Shown here: positions 43,640 through 52,179 of the stretch, in pieces
Layout of the letters: each line of letters begins with the position of its first letter
How positions within the stretch are numbered: the first letter of the stretch is position 1
Assembly (NCBI RefSeq): GCF_030580935.1
Contig: NZ_JAUQOM010000002.1
Location: 372,001 to 436,000, forward strand
Origin: Sphingobium cyanobacteriorum
Lineage (GTDB): Bacteria; Pseudomonadota; Alphaproteobacteria; Sphingomonadales; Sphingomonadaceae
Length of the DNA: 64,000 nucleotides
Direction: 5' to 3'
Notes under the pieces: model-generated
Databases searched by the model: none
Told to the model about the DNA's origin: nothing
What the model saw: the letters and a program-made list of their open reading frames with translations, nothing else
Made by a program: the position numbers and the translations under genes

Positions 43640-46240
43640 ATGACGACCAAATCCACCGCCAATTTCGTCAACATTGGCGAACGCACCAACGTCACCGGCT
43701 CCGCCAAGTTCAAGAAGCTGATCATGGCCGGCGACTATGCCGCCGCCATCGACATCGCGCGCGAGCAGGTGGAAAATGGCGCGCAGATCGTCGACGTGAA
43801 CATGGACGAAGGGCTGCTCGACGCGGTCGAGGCGATGACGACCTTCCTGAAACTCATGACCTCGGAACCCGACATTTCCCGCGTGCCGGTCATGATCGAC
43901 AGTTCCAAATGGGAGGTGATCGAGGCGGGGCTGAAATGCGTCTCCGGCAAGCCGATCGTCAATTCGATCAGCATGAAGGAGGGCGAGGAAGCCTTTCTGG
44001 GCCACGCCCGCAAATGCATGGCCTATGGCGCCGCCGCCGTCATCATGGCCTTCGACGAAACCGGCCAGGCCGACACGAAAGAACGCAAGGTCGAGATTTG
44101 CGAGCGCGCCTACAAGCTGCTGATGACCATCGGCTTCCCGCCGGAGGACATCATCTTCGACCCCAATATCTTCGCCGTGGCGACGGGGATCGAGGAGCAT
44201 AATAATTACGGCGTCGACTTCATCGAGGCCTGCCGCGAGATCAAGGCGCGCTGCCCGCATGTCCATATTTCGGGTGGCCTCTCCAACTTCTCCTTCTCCT
44301 TCCGGGGGAACGAGCCGGTGCGCCGGGCGATGCACAGCGTATTCCTCTATCACGCCATCCCCGCTGGCCTCGACATGGCGATCGTCAATGCGGGGCAGCT
44401 CGACGTCTATGACGCGATCGACCCCGCGCTGCGCCAGGCGTGCGAGGATGTGCTGCTGAACCGCGATCCCGACGCGGGCGAACGCCTCGTCACGCTGGCC
44501 GAAAGCTATCGCGGCAAGGACGCCGCGACCGAGAAGGCGGCGCAGGAATGGCGCGGCTGGCCGGTCGCCAAGCGCCTGGAACATGCGCTGGTCAAGGGCA
44601 TCGACATGTATGTGGTCGAGGATACGGAGGAAGCCCGCCTGTCCGCCGCCAAGCCGATCGAAGTGATCGAAGGGCCATTGATGGACGGCATGAACGTGGT
44701 CGGCGACCTGTTCGGCGCGGGCAAGATGTTCCTGCCGCAGGTCGTCAAATCCGCCCGCGTCATGAAGAAGGCGGTCGCGCACCTCCTGCCCTATATCGAG
44801 GCGGCGAAAGAACCCGGCGCCAAGGGCAAGGGCAAGATCATCATGGCGACCGTGAAGGGCGACGTCCATGATATCGGCAAGAATATCGTCGGCGTCGTCC
44901 TGCAATGCAACGGCTTCGACGTGATCGACATGGGCGTGATGGTCCCCTGGCAGGACATCATCAAGGCTGCGAACGATCATGACGCCGACATGATCGGCCT
45001 TTCGGGCCTCATCACCCCGTCGCTGGACGAGATGGTGACGGTGGCGGTGGAAATGCAGCGCGCCAACATGACCATGCCGCTGCTGATCGGGGGCGCGACC
45101 ACGTCGCGCGTTCACACCGCTTTGCGTATCGACCCGGCCTTTGCCGGGCCGGTGGTGCATGTGCTCGACGCCAGCCGCGCCGTGGGCGTGGCGACCGCGC
45201 TGGTCAGCGAGACGCAAAAGACCGACTTCGTGCAAAAGACGAAGGATGATTATGAGCATGTCCGCGTTGCCCGCGCCAACAAGGGGCAAAGCGCGCTGGT
45301 CAGCATCGAGGATGCCCGCGCCAACGCCTTCGAAATCGACGAGAGCCTGAAAGCGCCGCGCCCGCGCCTGCCCGGCGTGCATCGCTTCCCCGACTGGGAC
45401 CTGGCCGATCTGGTCCAATATATCGACTGGACGCCTTTCTTCCGCGCCTGGGAACTGGCGGGCAATTATCCCGCGATCCTGACCGACCCGGTGGTGGGCG
45501 AAAGCGCGACCAGCCTGTTCGCCGACGCGCAGAAGATGCTGGACCGCATCGTCAAGGACAAATGGCTGACCGCGCGCGGCGTCGCCGGCCTGTGGCCATG
45601 CCGCCGCGAAGGCGACGACATCATCGTCCATGTCGAGGATGAAAAGCATGTGCGCCTCCCCATGCTGCGCCAGCAGATCCAGAAGCGGGAAGGGCGCGCC
45701 AACATGTGCCTGGCCGACTTCATCAGCCATGATGGCGACTGGATCGGCGGCTTTGCCGTGTCGATCCACGGCATCGAACCGCATCTGGCGCGCTTCAAGA
45801 ATGCGATCGATGACTATTCGGACATACTTTTGAAGGCACTGGCCGACCGCCTGGCCGAAGCCTTTGCCGAGCGGCTCCACCATTATGTCCGCACCGCGCT
45901 CTGGGGCTATGCGGAGGGCGAGCAGCTCACCAACGAAGCGCTGATCAAGGAACAATATCGCGGCATCCGCCCCGCGCCCGGCTATCCCGCCTGCCCGGAA
46001 CACAGCCTGAAACCGATATTGTTCGACATGCTCGACGCCCATCACGCCACCGGGGCGACCCTGACCGAAAGTTTCGCGATGCTGCCCACGGCGGCGGTCA
46101 GCGGCTTCTATTTCGGCCACGCCCAGGCGGAATATTTCGGCGTCGCCCGCGTCGGCCGGGATCAGTTGGAAGATTATGCGGCGCGGCGCGGCATCGACCT
46201 GGAAACGGCGGAACGCTATCTGCGCCCGAATCTGGATTGA
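43640..46240 (+). CDS. metH: Methionine synthase, pterin/cobalamin/activation domains
   Basis: This 866-residue protein has a methyl-THF (pterin) domain beginning [16 protein letters not shown], a helical cap, the cobalamin domain with DVHDIG (Asp408-Gly413, His410 as cobalt ligand) and GLSGLITPS, and a C-terminal SAM-dependent reactivation domain ([12 protein letters not shown]). It lacks the homocysteine domain, supplied by the preceding gene. ATG at 43640 fits the domain boundary. Confidence 0.95.
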   Translation: MTTKSTANFVNIGERTNVTGSAKFKKLIMAGDYAAAIDIAREQVENGAQIVDVNMDEGLLDAVEAMTTFLKLMTSEPDISRVPVMIDSSKWEVIEAGLKCVSGKPIVNSISMKEGEEAFLGHARKCMAYGAAAVIMAFDETGQADTKERKVEICERAYKLLMTIGFPPEDIIFDPNIFAVATGIEEHNNYGVDFIEACREIKARCPHVHISGGLSNFSFSFRGNEPVRRAMHSVFLYHAIPAGLDMAIVNAGQLDVYDAIDPALRQACEDVLLNRDPDAGERLVTLAESYRGKDAATEKAAQEWRGWPVAKRLEHALVKGIDMYVVEDTEEARLSAAKPIEVIEGPLMDGMNVVGDLFGAGKMFLPQVVKSARVMKKAVAHLLPYIEAAKEPGAKGKGKIIMATVKGDVHDIGKNIVGVVLQCNGFDVIDMGVMVPWQDIIKAANDHDADMIGLSGLITPSLDEMVTVAVEMQRANMTMPLLIGGATTSRVHTALRIDPAFAGPVVHVLDASRAVGVATALVSETQKTDFVQKTKDDYEHVRVARANKGQSALVSIEDARANAFEIDESLKAPRPRLPGVHRFPDWDLADLVQYIDWTPFFRAWELAGNYPAILTDPVVGESATSLFADAQKMLDRIVKDKWLTARGVAGLWPCRREGDDIIVHVEDEKHVRLPMLRQQIQKREGRANMCLADFISHDGDWIGGFAVSIHGIEPHLARFKNAIDDYSDILLKALADRLAEAFAERLHHYVRTALWGYAEGEQLTNEALIKEQYRGIRPAPGYPACPEHSLKPILFDMLDAHHATGATLTESFAMLPTAAVSGFYFGHAQAEYFGVARVGRDQLEDYAARRGIDLETAERYLRPNLD

Positions 46241-46361
46241 GGCTTCCTCATCCTCCCTCCCGTTCAAGGGCGGGGCCGGGGGGGTCGGTAGCGAGCGCAG
46301 CGAGCCAGCAACGTCACAGGCCGCGGGTGGCGGAACGCCGTTTACCCCCTACATGCCTGTG

Positions 46362-46796
46362 ATGAAAATCTTCACCATCGGCTATGAAGGGGCAACCCAG
46401 CCCGAACTGATCGCCACGCTGGTTCAGGCGGGCGTGCGGCTGCTGGCCGATGTCCGCGCGGTCCCGCTGTCGCGCCGCCCCGGCTTTTCCAAGAACATCC
46501 TCGCCGCCGGCCTGCGCGAAGCGGGCATCGCCTATGTCGGCCTGAAAGCCCTTGGCACCCCGGCCGAAGGGCGGGAGGCCGCGCGCAAGCACCAGCACGC
46601 CCGCCTGGCCGCCATCTACGCCCGGCAACTCGACCTGCCCGAAGCGATCGTGCAGGCCCAGCAGCTCAAGGACATGGCGGCAGAGACCCCCACGGCCCTG
46701 CTCTGCTTCGAACGCGACCCCGCAGGCTGCCACCGCTCGCTGCTGCTGGACGCGGTGCTGCCGGATGCGGAACGGGTGGATTTGTTTGTGGGGTGA
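46362..46796 (+). CDS. DUF488 family protein
   Basis: This protein of about 144 residues begins IFTIGYEGATQPELIATL, the DUF488 signature, and has LLADVRAVPLSRRPGFSKN and CFERDPAGCHRSLL near the C-terminus (a conserved Cys/His cluster). Function unknown. An ATG three codons earlier (46353) is equally usable. Confidence 0.9.
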   Translation: MKIFTIGYEGATQPELIATLVQAGVRLLADVRAVPLSRRPGFSKNILAAGLREAGIAYVGLKALGTPAEGREAARKHQHARLAAIYARQLDLPEAIVQAQQLKDMAAETPTALLCFERDPAGCHRSLLLDAVLPDAERVDLFVG

Positions 46797-46990
46797 GGTT
46801 CTGGCCATTGCGGAATGACTGCTTACTAGCCCGTAGAAGTGGATAGCTGACGGTCAGAATAATGTATCGGCATAAATCAATGATAACATATGGAGGTTAC
46901 TTGCCGATCTGATACAGCGTGAGTTGAGTCACGCGCGCCACTGAATTTTCGATTGAGTATGAGCAGGCATTTCAGCAGAGGAGTGAAGAT

Positions 46991-48496
46991 ATGGCAGTCA
47001 CGTCATTTAACGGCCGCACCGGGGCCGTCGTTCCTGTCAGCGGCGATTATGATGCCGATAAGGTTTCATATAAAATTGATGTGGCTGCGCCCGGCGCCGC
47101 CAACCGAAATTGCGGAAGCAAGTTTCGGGAGCGGGTTTCAGTAAAAGATTTTGGTGCCGTTCTGGATGGCTCGACGAACGACAGTGCTGCTTTTCAAAAC
47201 GCATATAATTATTGTTCCCAAAATAAAATTTCCGAAATAGATGTTCCGTCCGGTATCGCGTGGATCGATGGTCCTATCTTGATGTCTGGTAACCCAGTTA
47301 CTTTCATCGGTCAGAGCCCTTCATATGAAAGTGGGATCGGTGAAGGGTCGTGGATAAAGATAACAAGAAGCAATTTTCAACCGTTCACGATTACAGGAGA
47401 GCCTTCTCGCGGCAGCGGCTTTCGACATTTTGGGATTTACCAGGAGCACCCCGGACCAGCGGCAAATTGGGCGCCGACCAATTACCCTCAAGTGTTTCTG
47501 TGTCAAAGCATGTTGGGCGAATTTTTCCTAGAGGACATTTTTTGCTCGCCAGTCAATCGGCTGATTAGCAGCATCTCTAGCGGCAGATTGAATCTGCGAG
47601 GGATAAAGGGGCAATTTTTCAACGGTCTCTGCTATATAACACTATCAAAAGATTGTTGCCGGATAAGCGACATCCACAGTTATTGCTACTGGACGCAAGA
47701 CCAAAATGTGTTGTCCTATACCCAGAAAAATCTAGATTTGATCGTTCTGGCTAGGGTGGATACGCCTTTTATCGACGAAGTATTTTCGATATTCAGTAGA
47801 TCCGTACTTTGTACGGTCATCGATGTTCCGGCTGATGGCGGTCCATCCAAAATTCTCGTCGGTCGGATCGAGGGCGATTTCTCAAAATATACGATCTGGA
47901 ACAGGGCGGCCGGCACCACCATCAGGGCATCGTCCGTCGGCGGCCAGGGTGAAGATGTTACGCAGCCCGGAATGCCGCTGACCGACGCCTATGTGATCAG
48001 AAATGAGGGCGTCGGTGCCTCCATTTTAATTTCCATGGCACAGGGGCAAAGATATTCAAAAGGATGCATATTGAACACGGGAGCGAACAGCCGGATCGAG
48101 ATTGCATCTAGCCGGTGGGAGGACTTCAACATGGGCGGAACGGGCGCGCAACTCGTCGAGGAAACGAGCGGCAGCTCGAACGTGTTTTTCGCTATTCCCC
48201 CGCAGCTGATCAACAACAACGGCGCGGGGCTGGGTGTTGCGAGCTGCGTATCGCTTCTGAGGAACGCGACGGCCACGATCGCCGCAAATGAGGCTCGGGC
48301 GTATGACGGTCCTGCGGGGTCACCGGTTTCACTGCGCGCGATCGGGACCGACGCGAATGTAGATTTAGTGCTGGGTGGAAAAGGGACGGGCTATGTTCGC
48401 TTCGGGGCCTATGCTTCGGGAGCCACAACTGTTTCCGGCTATATCAGCGTGAAGGATGCGGCGGGCACGGTGCGGAAATTAGCTGTGCTTACTTGA
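46991..48496 (+). CDS. Orphan phage tail-spike / pectate-lyase-fold protein
   Basis: This 501-residue protein opens with VTSFNGRTGAVVPVSGDYDADKV, a motif found at the head of many phage tail fibres and spikes. It continues VKDFGAVLDGSTNDSAAFQ (pectate-lyase superfamily entry to a beta-helix) and ends in GYISVKDAAGTVRKLAVLT, another phage-fibre ending. The gene is A/T-richer than its surroundings. No other phage structural gene is near. It has a good ribosome-binding site (GAGGAG) and its own terminator. Confidence 0.85.
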   Translation: MAVTSFNGRTGAVVPVSGDYDADKVSYKIDVAAPGAANRNCGSKFRERVSVKDFGAVLDGSTNDSAAFQNAYNYCSQNKISEIDVPSGIAWIDGPILMSGNPVTFIGQSPSYESGIGEGSWIKITRSNFQPFTITGEPSRGSGFRHFGIYQEHPGPAANWAPTNYPQVFLCQSMLGEFFLEDIFCSPVNRLISSISSGRLNLRGIKGQFFNGLCYITLSKDCCRISDIHSYCYWTQDQNVLSYTQKNLDLIVLARVDTPFIDEVFSIFSRSVLCTVIDVPADGGPSKILVGRIEGDFSKYTIWNRAAGTTIRASSVGGQGEDVTQPGMPLTDAYVIRNEGVGASILISMAQGQRYSKGCILNTGANSRIEIASSRWEDFNMGGTGAQLVEETSGSSNVFFAIPPQLINNNGAGLGVASCVSLLRNATATIAANEARAYDGPAGSPVSLRAIGTDANVDLVLGGKGTGYVRFGAYASGATTVSGYISVKDAAGTVRKLAVLT

Positions 48497-48521
48497 CAAG
48501 CGATCCCTGGATCTTTGCAGG

Positions 48522-48551
48522 AAAAGGGCCGTCCGACTTTGGGCGGCCTTT
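48522..48551 (+). terminator. Terminator of the tail-spike-like gene
   Basis: Stem AAAGGGCCGTCC / GGGCGGCCTTT with a 6-nt loop, about 25 bp past the stop; T-run is short (TTT). Confidence 0.7.
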
Positions 48552-48782
48552 GTTCGCTGGCTTCTGGCGTGTGGTCGAGCGACGGGAATTTATGCTTTTG
48601 ACCGACGGCCGACCGTCTGCTTTTCTCACGGCTGGACCTGAACAAATGACTGCTTCTAGGAAACAGAAATTTCCGTTGGGCGGCGACAAGTGGCGCATCC
48701 CCGACATTCGGCGCTCCCGCTCTCCCTCCCAAAAATCCTATTCGCCTTTCAAAATAGGAAATCCTCTGATCTATCCTTGTCG

Positions 48783-49058
48783 ATGGACCAGCCTCTCACC
48801 CCCAATCCACCCGCAGCCGACCGCGCCCGCTGGACGCCGGCCAGGCAGCGCCTTTTCCTCGCCACCCTGCTTGCGACCGGCAATGTCACGCAGGCGGCCC
48901 GCGCGGCGGGCATGTCGCCCGCCAGCGCGCATCGGCTGCGGCGGCGGCTCGCGGGCACGGTGTTCGATCGGACATGGACCAACGCGCTCGCGCTCCATGC
49001 CCAAAGCCTGGCCGATCCTTTCGCGCCCTCGGTCGTGACCCGGCAGGCGCGTGGCTGA
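48783..49058 (+). CDS. Short HTH-domain protein, possibly truncated
   Basis: This 91-residue protein contains a clear helix-turn-helix: RLFLATLLATGNVTQAARAAG followed by MSPASAHRLRRRL. It resembles the N-terminus of a longer HTH family seen in sphingomonads, in which FDRTW-like sequence continues for a further 100 residues or more. Here it stops soon after. It is either a short variant or a truncated copy. A CCTATT/AATAGG inverted repeat lies about 25 bp upstream. Confidence 0.6.
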   Translation: MDQPLTPNPPAADRARWTPARQRLFLATLLATGNVTQAARAAGMSPASAHRLRRRLAGTVFDRTWTNALALHAQSLADPFAPSVVTRQARG

Positions 49059-49357
49059 TACGTGGGTGGCGCGTGGGCGTGACCCGGCAGGCGCGCCATC
49101 CTGACCCAACCGGCGCGTCGCGGGGGCGGGGCAGGGGCTTTGCCGGTGCATCGCCCGCCCTTTTCCGCGCAAAATCATACCAGCGACGGTGTGAACTTTG
49201 CCGCAATGATCCGGCCGTGACCCTGCGCGCCATGAGGATGATGCGGATAATGCGCGCCCTTAACCTGTCGGCCCGCATCTGTCCCAGAACGGGCCGGTTC
49301 GCCATTAACCCCGATCCCGCCTTGGTGGCGTCCTCCGCACGGCCTATCCTGCCGGTC
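49059..49357. other. Gap of 299 bp, no gene seen
   Basis: The 17-mer GTGACCCGGCAGGCGCG occurs twice (at the end of the HTH gene and about 45 bp on), suggesting a local duplication. Open frames here read as out-of-frame, Arg/Pro-rich sequence. The end of the gap may hold the promoter of the beta-helix gene. Confidence 0.4.
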
Positions 49358-50296
49358 ATGCAGATCCTGTCCACCAGCCTCCTCGTCTCCATCGCCATCG
49401 CCTCGACCGCGCTGGCGCAGGGCAATCCAGCGCCCTTCACCCTCGCCGAATCGGGCCGCGCCTTTGGTTCTCTGTCCGACGCGCTGGGCGCCATCGGTGA
49501 CGGGCACGGCACCGTGATCGTCGCGCCCGGCACCTATCATCAATGCGCGGTGCAGCAGGGCGGCGACATCACTATCCGCGCCGCGACGCCGGGCACGGTG
49601 ATCTTCGACGGCGTGCCGTGCGAGGGCAAGGGCGCGCTGGTGCTGCGCGGCCGTTCGTCCAGCGTGGACGGCATCATCTTCCAGAATATCCGCGTCCCCG
49701 ACGGCAATGGTGCTGGCATCCGGCTGGAAAGCGGCAACCTGACCGTCCGCAACAGCCTGTTCCGCAACAGCGAGGAAGGGATTTTGACCGGCGACTATGC
49801 CGGCGGGCAGGTGGTGATCGATAAGTCGACCTTCCGCCATCTGGGCCGGTGCGACCGCGACCTCGACTGCGCGCACGGCATCTATATCGGTCGGCTGGCG
49901 GCGCTCACCGTCACCAACAGCCGCTTCGACCAGGGCGATGGCGGCCATTATCTCAAGACCCGCACCGCCCGCGTCACCATCATCGGCAACAGTTTCGACG
50001 ACAGCGGCGGCCAGCTGACCAATTACATGATCGACCTGTCCAACGGGGCGAGCGGCATCATCAGCGGCAATGAGATGGTGCAGGGCAAGGACAAGGATAA
50101 CTGGTCCGCCTTCATCACCGTCGCTCCCGAAGGCCGCGAACAGAGCAGCGCGGGCCTTGTGATAGAGGGCAACAAGGCCGGTTTCGTGCCGGGGCTGGCG
50201 CGCGGCTCCACCTTCGTCGCCAATTTCACCGACGATCCGGTGCGGATCGGCGCGAACGACCTTGCGCCCAGCATGAAGGTGAAGGATCGCCGCTGA
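49358..50296 (+). CDS. Secreted right-handed parallel beta-helix protein
   Basis: This 312-residue protein has a signal peptide (cut near TALA-QG) and repeated beta-helix rungs (GAGIRLESGNLTVRNSLFRN, HGIYIGRLAALTVTNSRF). The SLSDALGAIGDGHGTVIVAPGTY opening is typical of polysaccharide lyase- or epimerase-like helices. It is probably periplasmic or extracellular and may bind or cut a polysaccharide. No catalytic residues can be assigned. Confidence 0.82.
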   Translation: MQILSTSLLVSIAIASTALAQGNPAPFTLAESGRAFGSLSDALGAIGDGHGTVIVAPGTYHQCAVQQGGDITIRAATPGTVIFDGVPCEGKGALVLRGRSSSVDGIIFQNIRVPDGNGAGIRLESGNLTVRNSLFRNSEEGILTGDYAGGQVVIDKSTFRHLGRCDRDLDCAHGIYIGRLAALTVTNSRFDQGDGGHYLKTRTARVTIIGNSFDDSGGQLTNYMIDLSNGASGIISGNEMVQGKDKDNWSAFITVAPEGREQSSAGLVIEGNKAGFVPGLARGSTFVANFTDDPVRIGANDLAPSMKVKDRR

Positions 50297-50327
50297 CGTG
50301 GCCGCGTTCCTGTGATAGCCAGGCGTC

Positions 50328-50522
50328 ATGCGAACCACCTATGACAGCGCGACCGTCCGCCTCTATCATCTGGGCGATGATGGTGCGGCGACGACTATTC
50401 TATATGGTCCGCTCAGCCAGGCCCTGCATGTCGCGCAGCAGCAGCCTGCCGACGTGCAGGACGGACTGTATCTGGCCACGGATAATGACGTCGTCGCCTA
50501 TCTCGACCTGATCGAGCAGTGA
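50328..50522 (+). CDS. Small protein of unknown function
   Basis: This 64-residue acidic protein (MRTTYDSATVRLYHLGDDG, ending AYLDLIEQ) has no signal peptide or membrane helix. Codon usage is normal for the region. It stops one base before the end of an in-frame extension of the opposite-strand regulator gene. Confidence 0.6.
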   Translation: MRTTYDSATVRLYHLGDDGAATTILYGPLSQALHVAQQQPADVQDGLYLATDNDVVAYLDLIEQ

Positions 50523-50639
50523 TCAGGCGCCCGGCAGTTTGCGCCGCCGACCCATCATGTCCAGATAACTGCCGCGCCCCCTGACGCTGTCCTTCGGGTC
50601 CGGCCGTCCGCTGATCGCCAGGCAGCGTTCCCCGTCGGC
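50523..50639 (-). other. In-frame open extension after the ScfR-type regulator stop
   Basis: Directly past the regulator TGA (50640-50642) the same frame continues for 38 sense codons (ADGERCLAISGRPDPKDSVR...) and stops exactly at the end of the convergent gene. ADG repeats the FADG before the stop, as if a 12-bp insertion had introduced the stop. It could be a relic of a longer C-terminus. Confidence 0.5.
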
Positions 50640-52037
50640 TCAGCCATCGGCGAAGCCGAACGGTGCGCGCGTGCGGCGATAATCGTCGGGCAGCATGTCG
50701 CGGCCGATCGGCGGGGCAGATCGGGCGAGGCATTGGCTGCGATGGCAAAGACGACAGGTGACGCCAATCGGGGTTGGCTCCGGCGGGGTGGCATTTTGCG
50801 TATAGATCAGGCGATGGGCATGATCGGCGGCGCAGCAGAGGGCGATGGCCCGTTCCACCCGTGGCGCCCCCCATCCACCGCCGCCCGCGGTCACCGTGCG
50901 CGCGATCGAGAAGAAGCGCTGGCCATCGGGCAGTTCCAGCCATTGCGTGACCACGGCGCGCGGGGTTTCGAACACGCGATGGACTGACCATAGCGGACAG
51001 GAGCCGCCGTGCCGGGCAAAGGGAAAGCCTGCCCCGTCGAGCCGTTTGGAGACATTGCCGGCCGGATCGACGCGCAGGAAGAAGAAGGGCACCCGTTCCT
51101 GCCCCGGCTTTTGCAACGTGGTCAGGCGATGGGCGGCCTGTTCAAAACTGACGCCGAACTGGCGGGCCAGCGCCTCGACATCATAGCGTCGTGCCTCGAC
51201 CGCCTTGGCGAAAGCGGTGTAGGGCATCAGGATCGCCGCCGCGCCATAGCTGGCCAGCGCCCGGCGGGCGAGGCGGCGACCGCTTTCGCCGGCAAACTGG
51301 CCGTCCTTCAAAATGACGTCGAAGCCCTTGCGCATTTCCAGATAGGCGATCTGGAGCGCCAGTTGAAAGGCCGAACTGGCGCCATCAAGCGCGTCGTCCA
51401 GCAGCACCGCGTCGCGATGCCGGTCGAGCCGCCGCATCGACCCGGCCATCACGTCGGACGGCAGGCGGCGGACCCGCAGATTGTGGCGGGCCTTGAGCCA
51501 GTCTGCCAGCCCGCCTTCCGCGTCAGCTTCCGCCGCCAGTTTCTCTGCCGCATCGTCCAGTAGCGGAAAGCTGTTGCGGCGGGCGGCGAGGAAGCGACGC
51601 GCTTCGGCGACCGGATCGGCGGCCTCCTCGGTCGGCTGCGTGTCTGCGCCCCGATCGGCCAGCGCCAGATGTTCCTCGCGATAGCTGGTGTAGAGCCGCA
51701 GCAGCGCTTCCGTGATGCCGGGATAGTTGACCGCCACGTCGCCGGTCGCAAGCGCTGGCAGGTCGATATCGGCGAACATCGGGTCTTTCAGCACCGCTTG
51801 CAGCCGCGCGGTCTGTTCCGCGCCGCCATCGCCCGCCACTTCGGCCATGTCCAGCTTGTAGGTGCGCGCCAGGCGCAGCAGCATGTCGGCGGTCAGGGGC
51901 CGCTGGTTCCGCTCCAGCAGGGCGACATAGGAGGCGGAAATGTCGAGGTCGGCGGCCATGTCCGCCTGCGTCAGGCCCAGCTCGCGCCGCAGCCGCCGCA
52001 GGCGCGGTCCCATGTAAACCGGGCGATCCTTGGCCAT
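50640..52037 (-). CDS. ScfR/RamB-type XRE regulator (short-chain fatty acyl regulator family)
   Basis: This 465-residue protein has an N-terminal XRE HTH (RLRRLRRELGLTQADMAADL), an ImmA/IrrE-like middle (QLALQIAYLEMRKGFD region), and a C-terminal fatty-acyl regulator domain with the Cys cluster CRLCHRSQC. Relatives such as RamB control acetate and glyoxylate genes. It is divergent from aceA across a gap with repeated CTTTACAA boxes, so it is very likely the aceA regulator. The frame runs on 38 codons past the stop. Confidence 0.9.
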   Translation of the reverse strand: MAKDRPVYMGPRLRRLRRELGLTQADMAADLDISASYVALLERNQRPLTADMLLRLARTYKLDMAEVAGDGGAEQTARLQAVLKDPMFADIDLPALATGDVAVNYPGITEALLRLYTSYREEHLALADRGADTQPTEEAADPVAEARRFLAARRNSFPLLDDAAEKLAAEADAEGGLADWLKARHNLRVRRLPSDVMAGSMRRLDRHRDAVLLDDALDGASSAFQLALQIAYLEMRKGFDVILKDGQFAGESGRRLARRALASYGAAAILMPYTAFAKAVEARRYDVEALARQFGVSFEQAAHRLTTLQKPGQERVPFFFLRVDPAGNVSKRLDGAGFPFARHGGSCPLWSVHRVFETPRAVVTQWLELPDGQRFFSIARTVTAGGGGWGAPRVERAIALCCAADHAHRLIYTQNATPPEPTPIGVTCRLCHRSQCLARSAPPIGRDMLPDDYRRTRAPFGFADG

Positions 52038-52058
52038 GTTATCCGACTCCTGTATGGA

Positions 52059-52089
52059 CTTTACAACTTTACAGCAGATTTTTGTAAAG
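52059..52089. promoter_or_regulatory. Repeated CTTTACAA boxes between the regulator and aceA
   Basis: Two direct copies (CTTTACAA 52059-52066, CTTTACAG 52067-52074) and one inverted copy (TTGTAAAG 52082-52089) lie 22-52 bp before the regulator start. RamB-like proteins bind A/T-rich inverted repeats of similar size, so these are candidate operators for aceA control and autoregulation. Confidence 0.65.
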
Positions 52090-52179
52090 ATCGACAACTG
52101 AACTTCATAAGGACTGCCGCACCGCAACAAGGCCGGTTAGGGCGGGGGCAACGGAGCAACCCCACGCAAGGAATATCCC

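Noticed and set aside
43304..46267. 987-codon open frame antisense to metH
   Set aside because: High-GC coding DNA leaves long antisense frames open. The translation is His/Arg/Asp-rich with no family pattern, while the plus strand is clearly metH.
48493..49038. 181-codon plus-strand frame after the tail-spike gene
   Set aside because: It runs through a terminator hairpin and then out of frame across the HTH gene; no protein-like pattern.
46797..50300. A prophage or CRISPR array around the tail-spike gene
   Set aside because: No integrase, terminase, capsid or other tail genes, no att-like direct repeats at the edges, and no regularly spaced repeats were seen.
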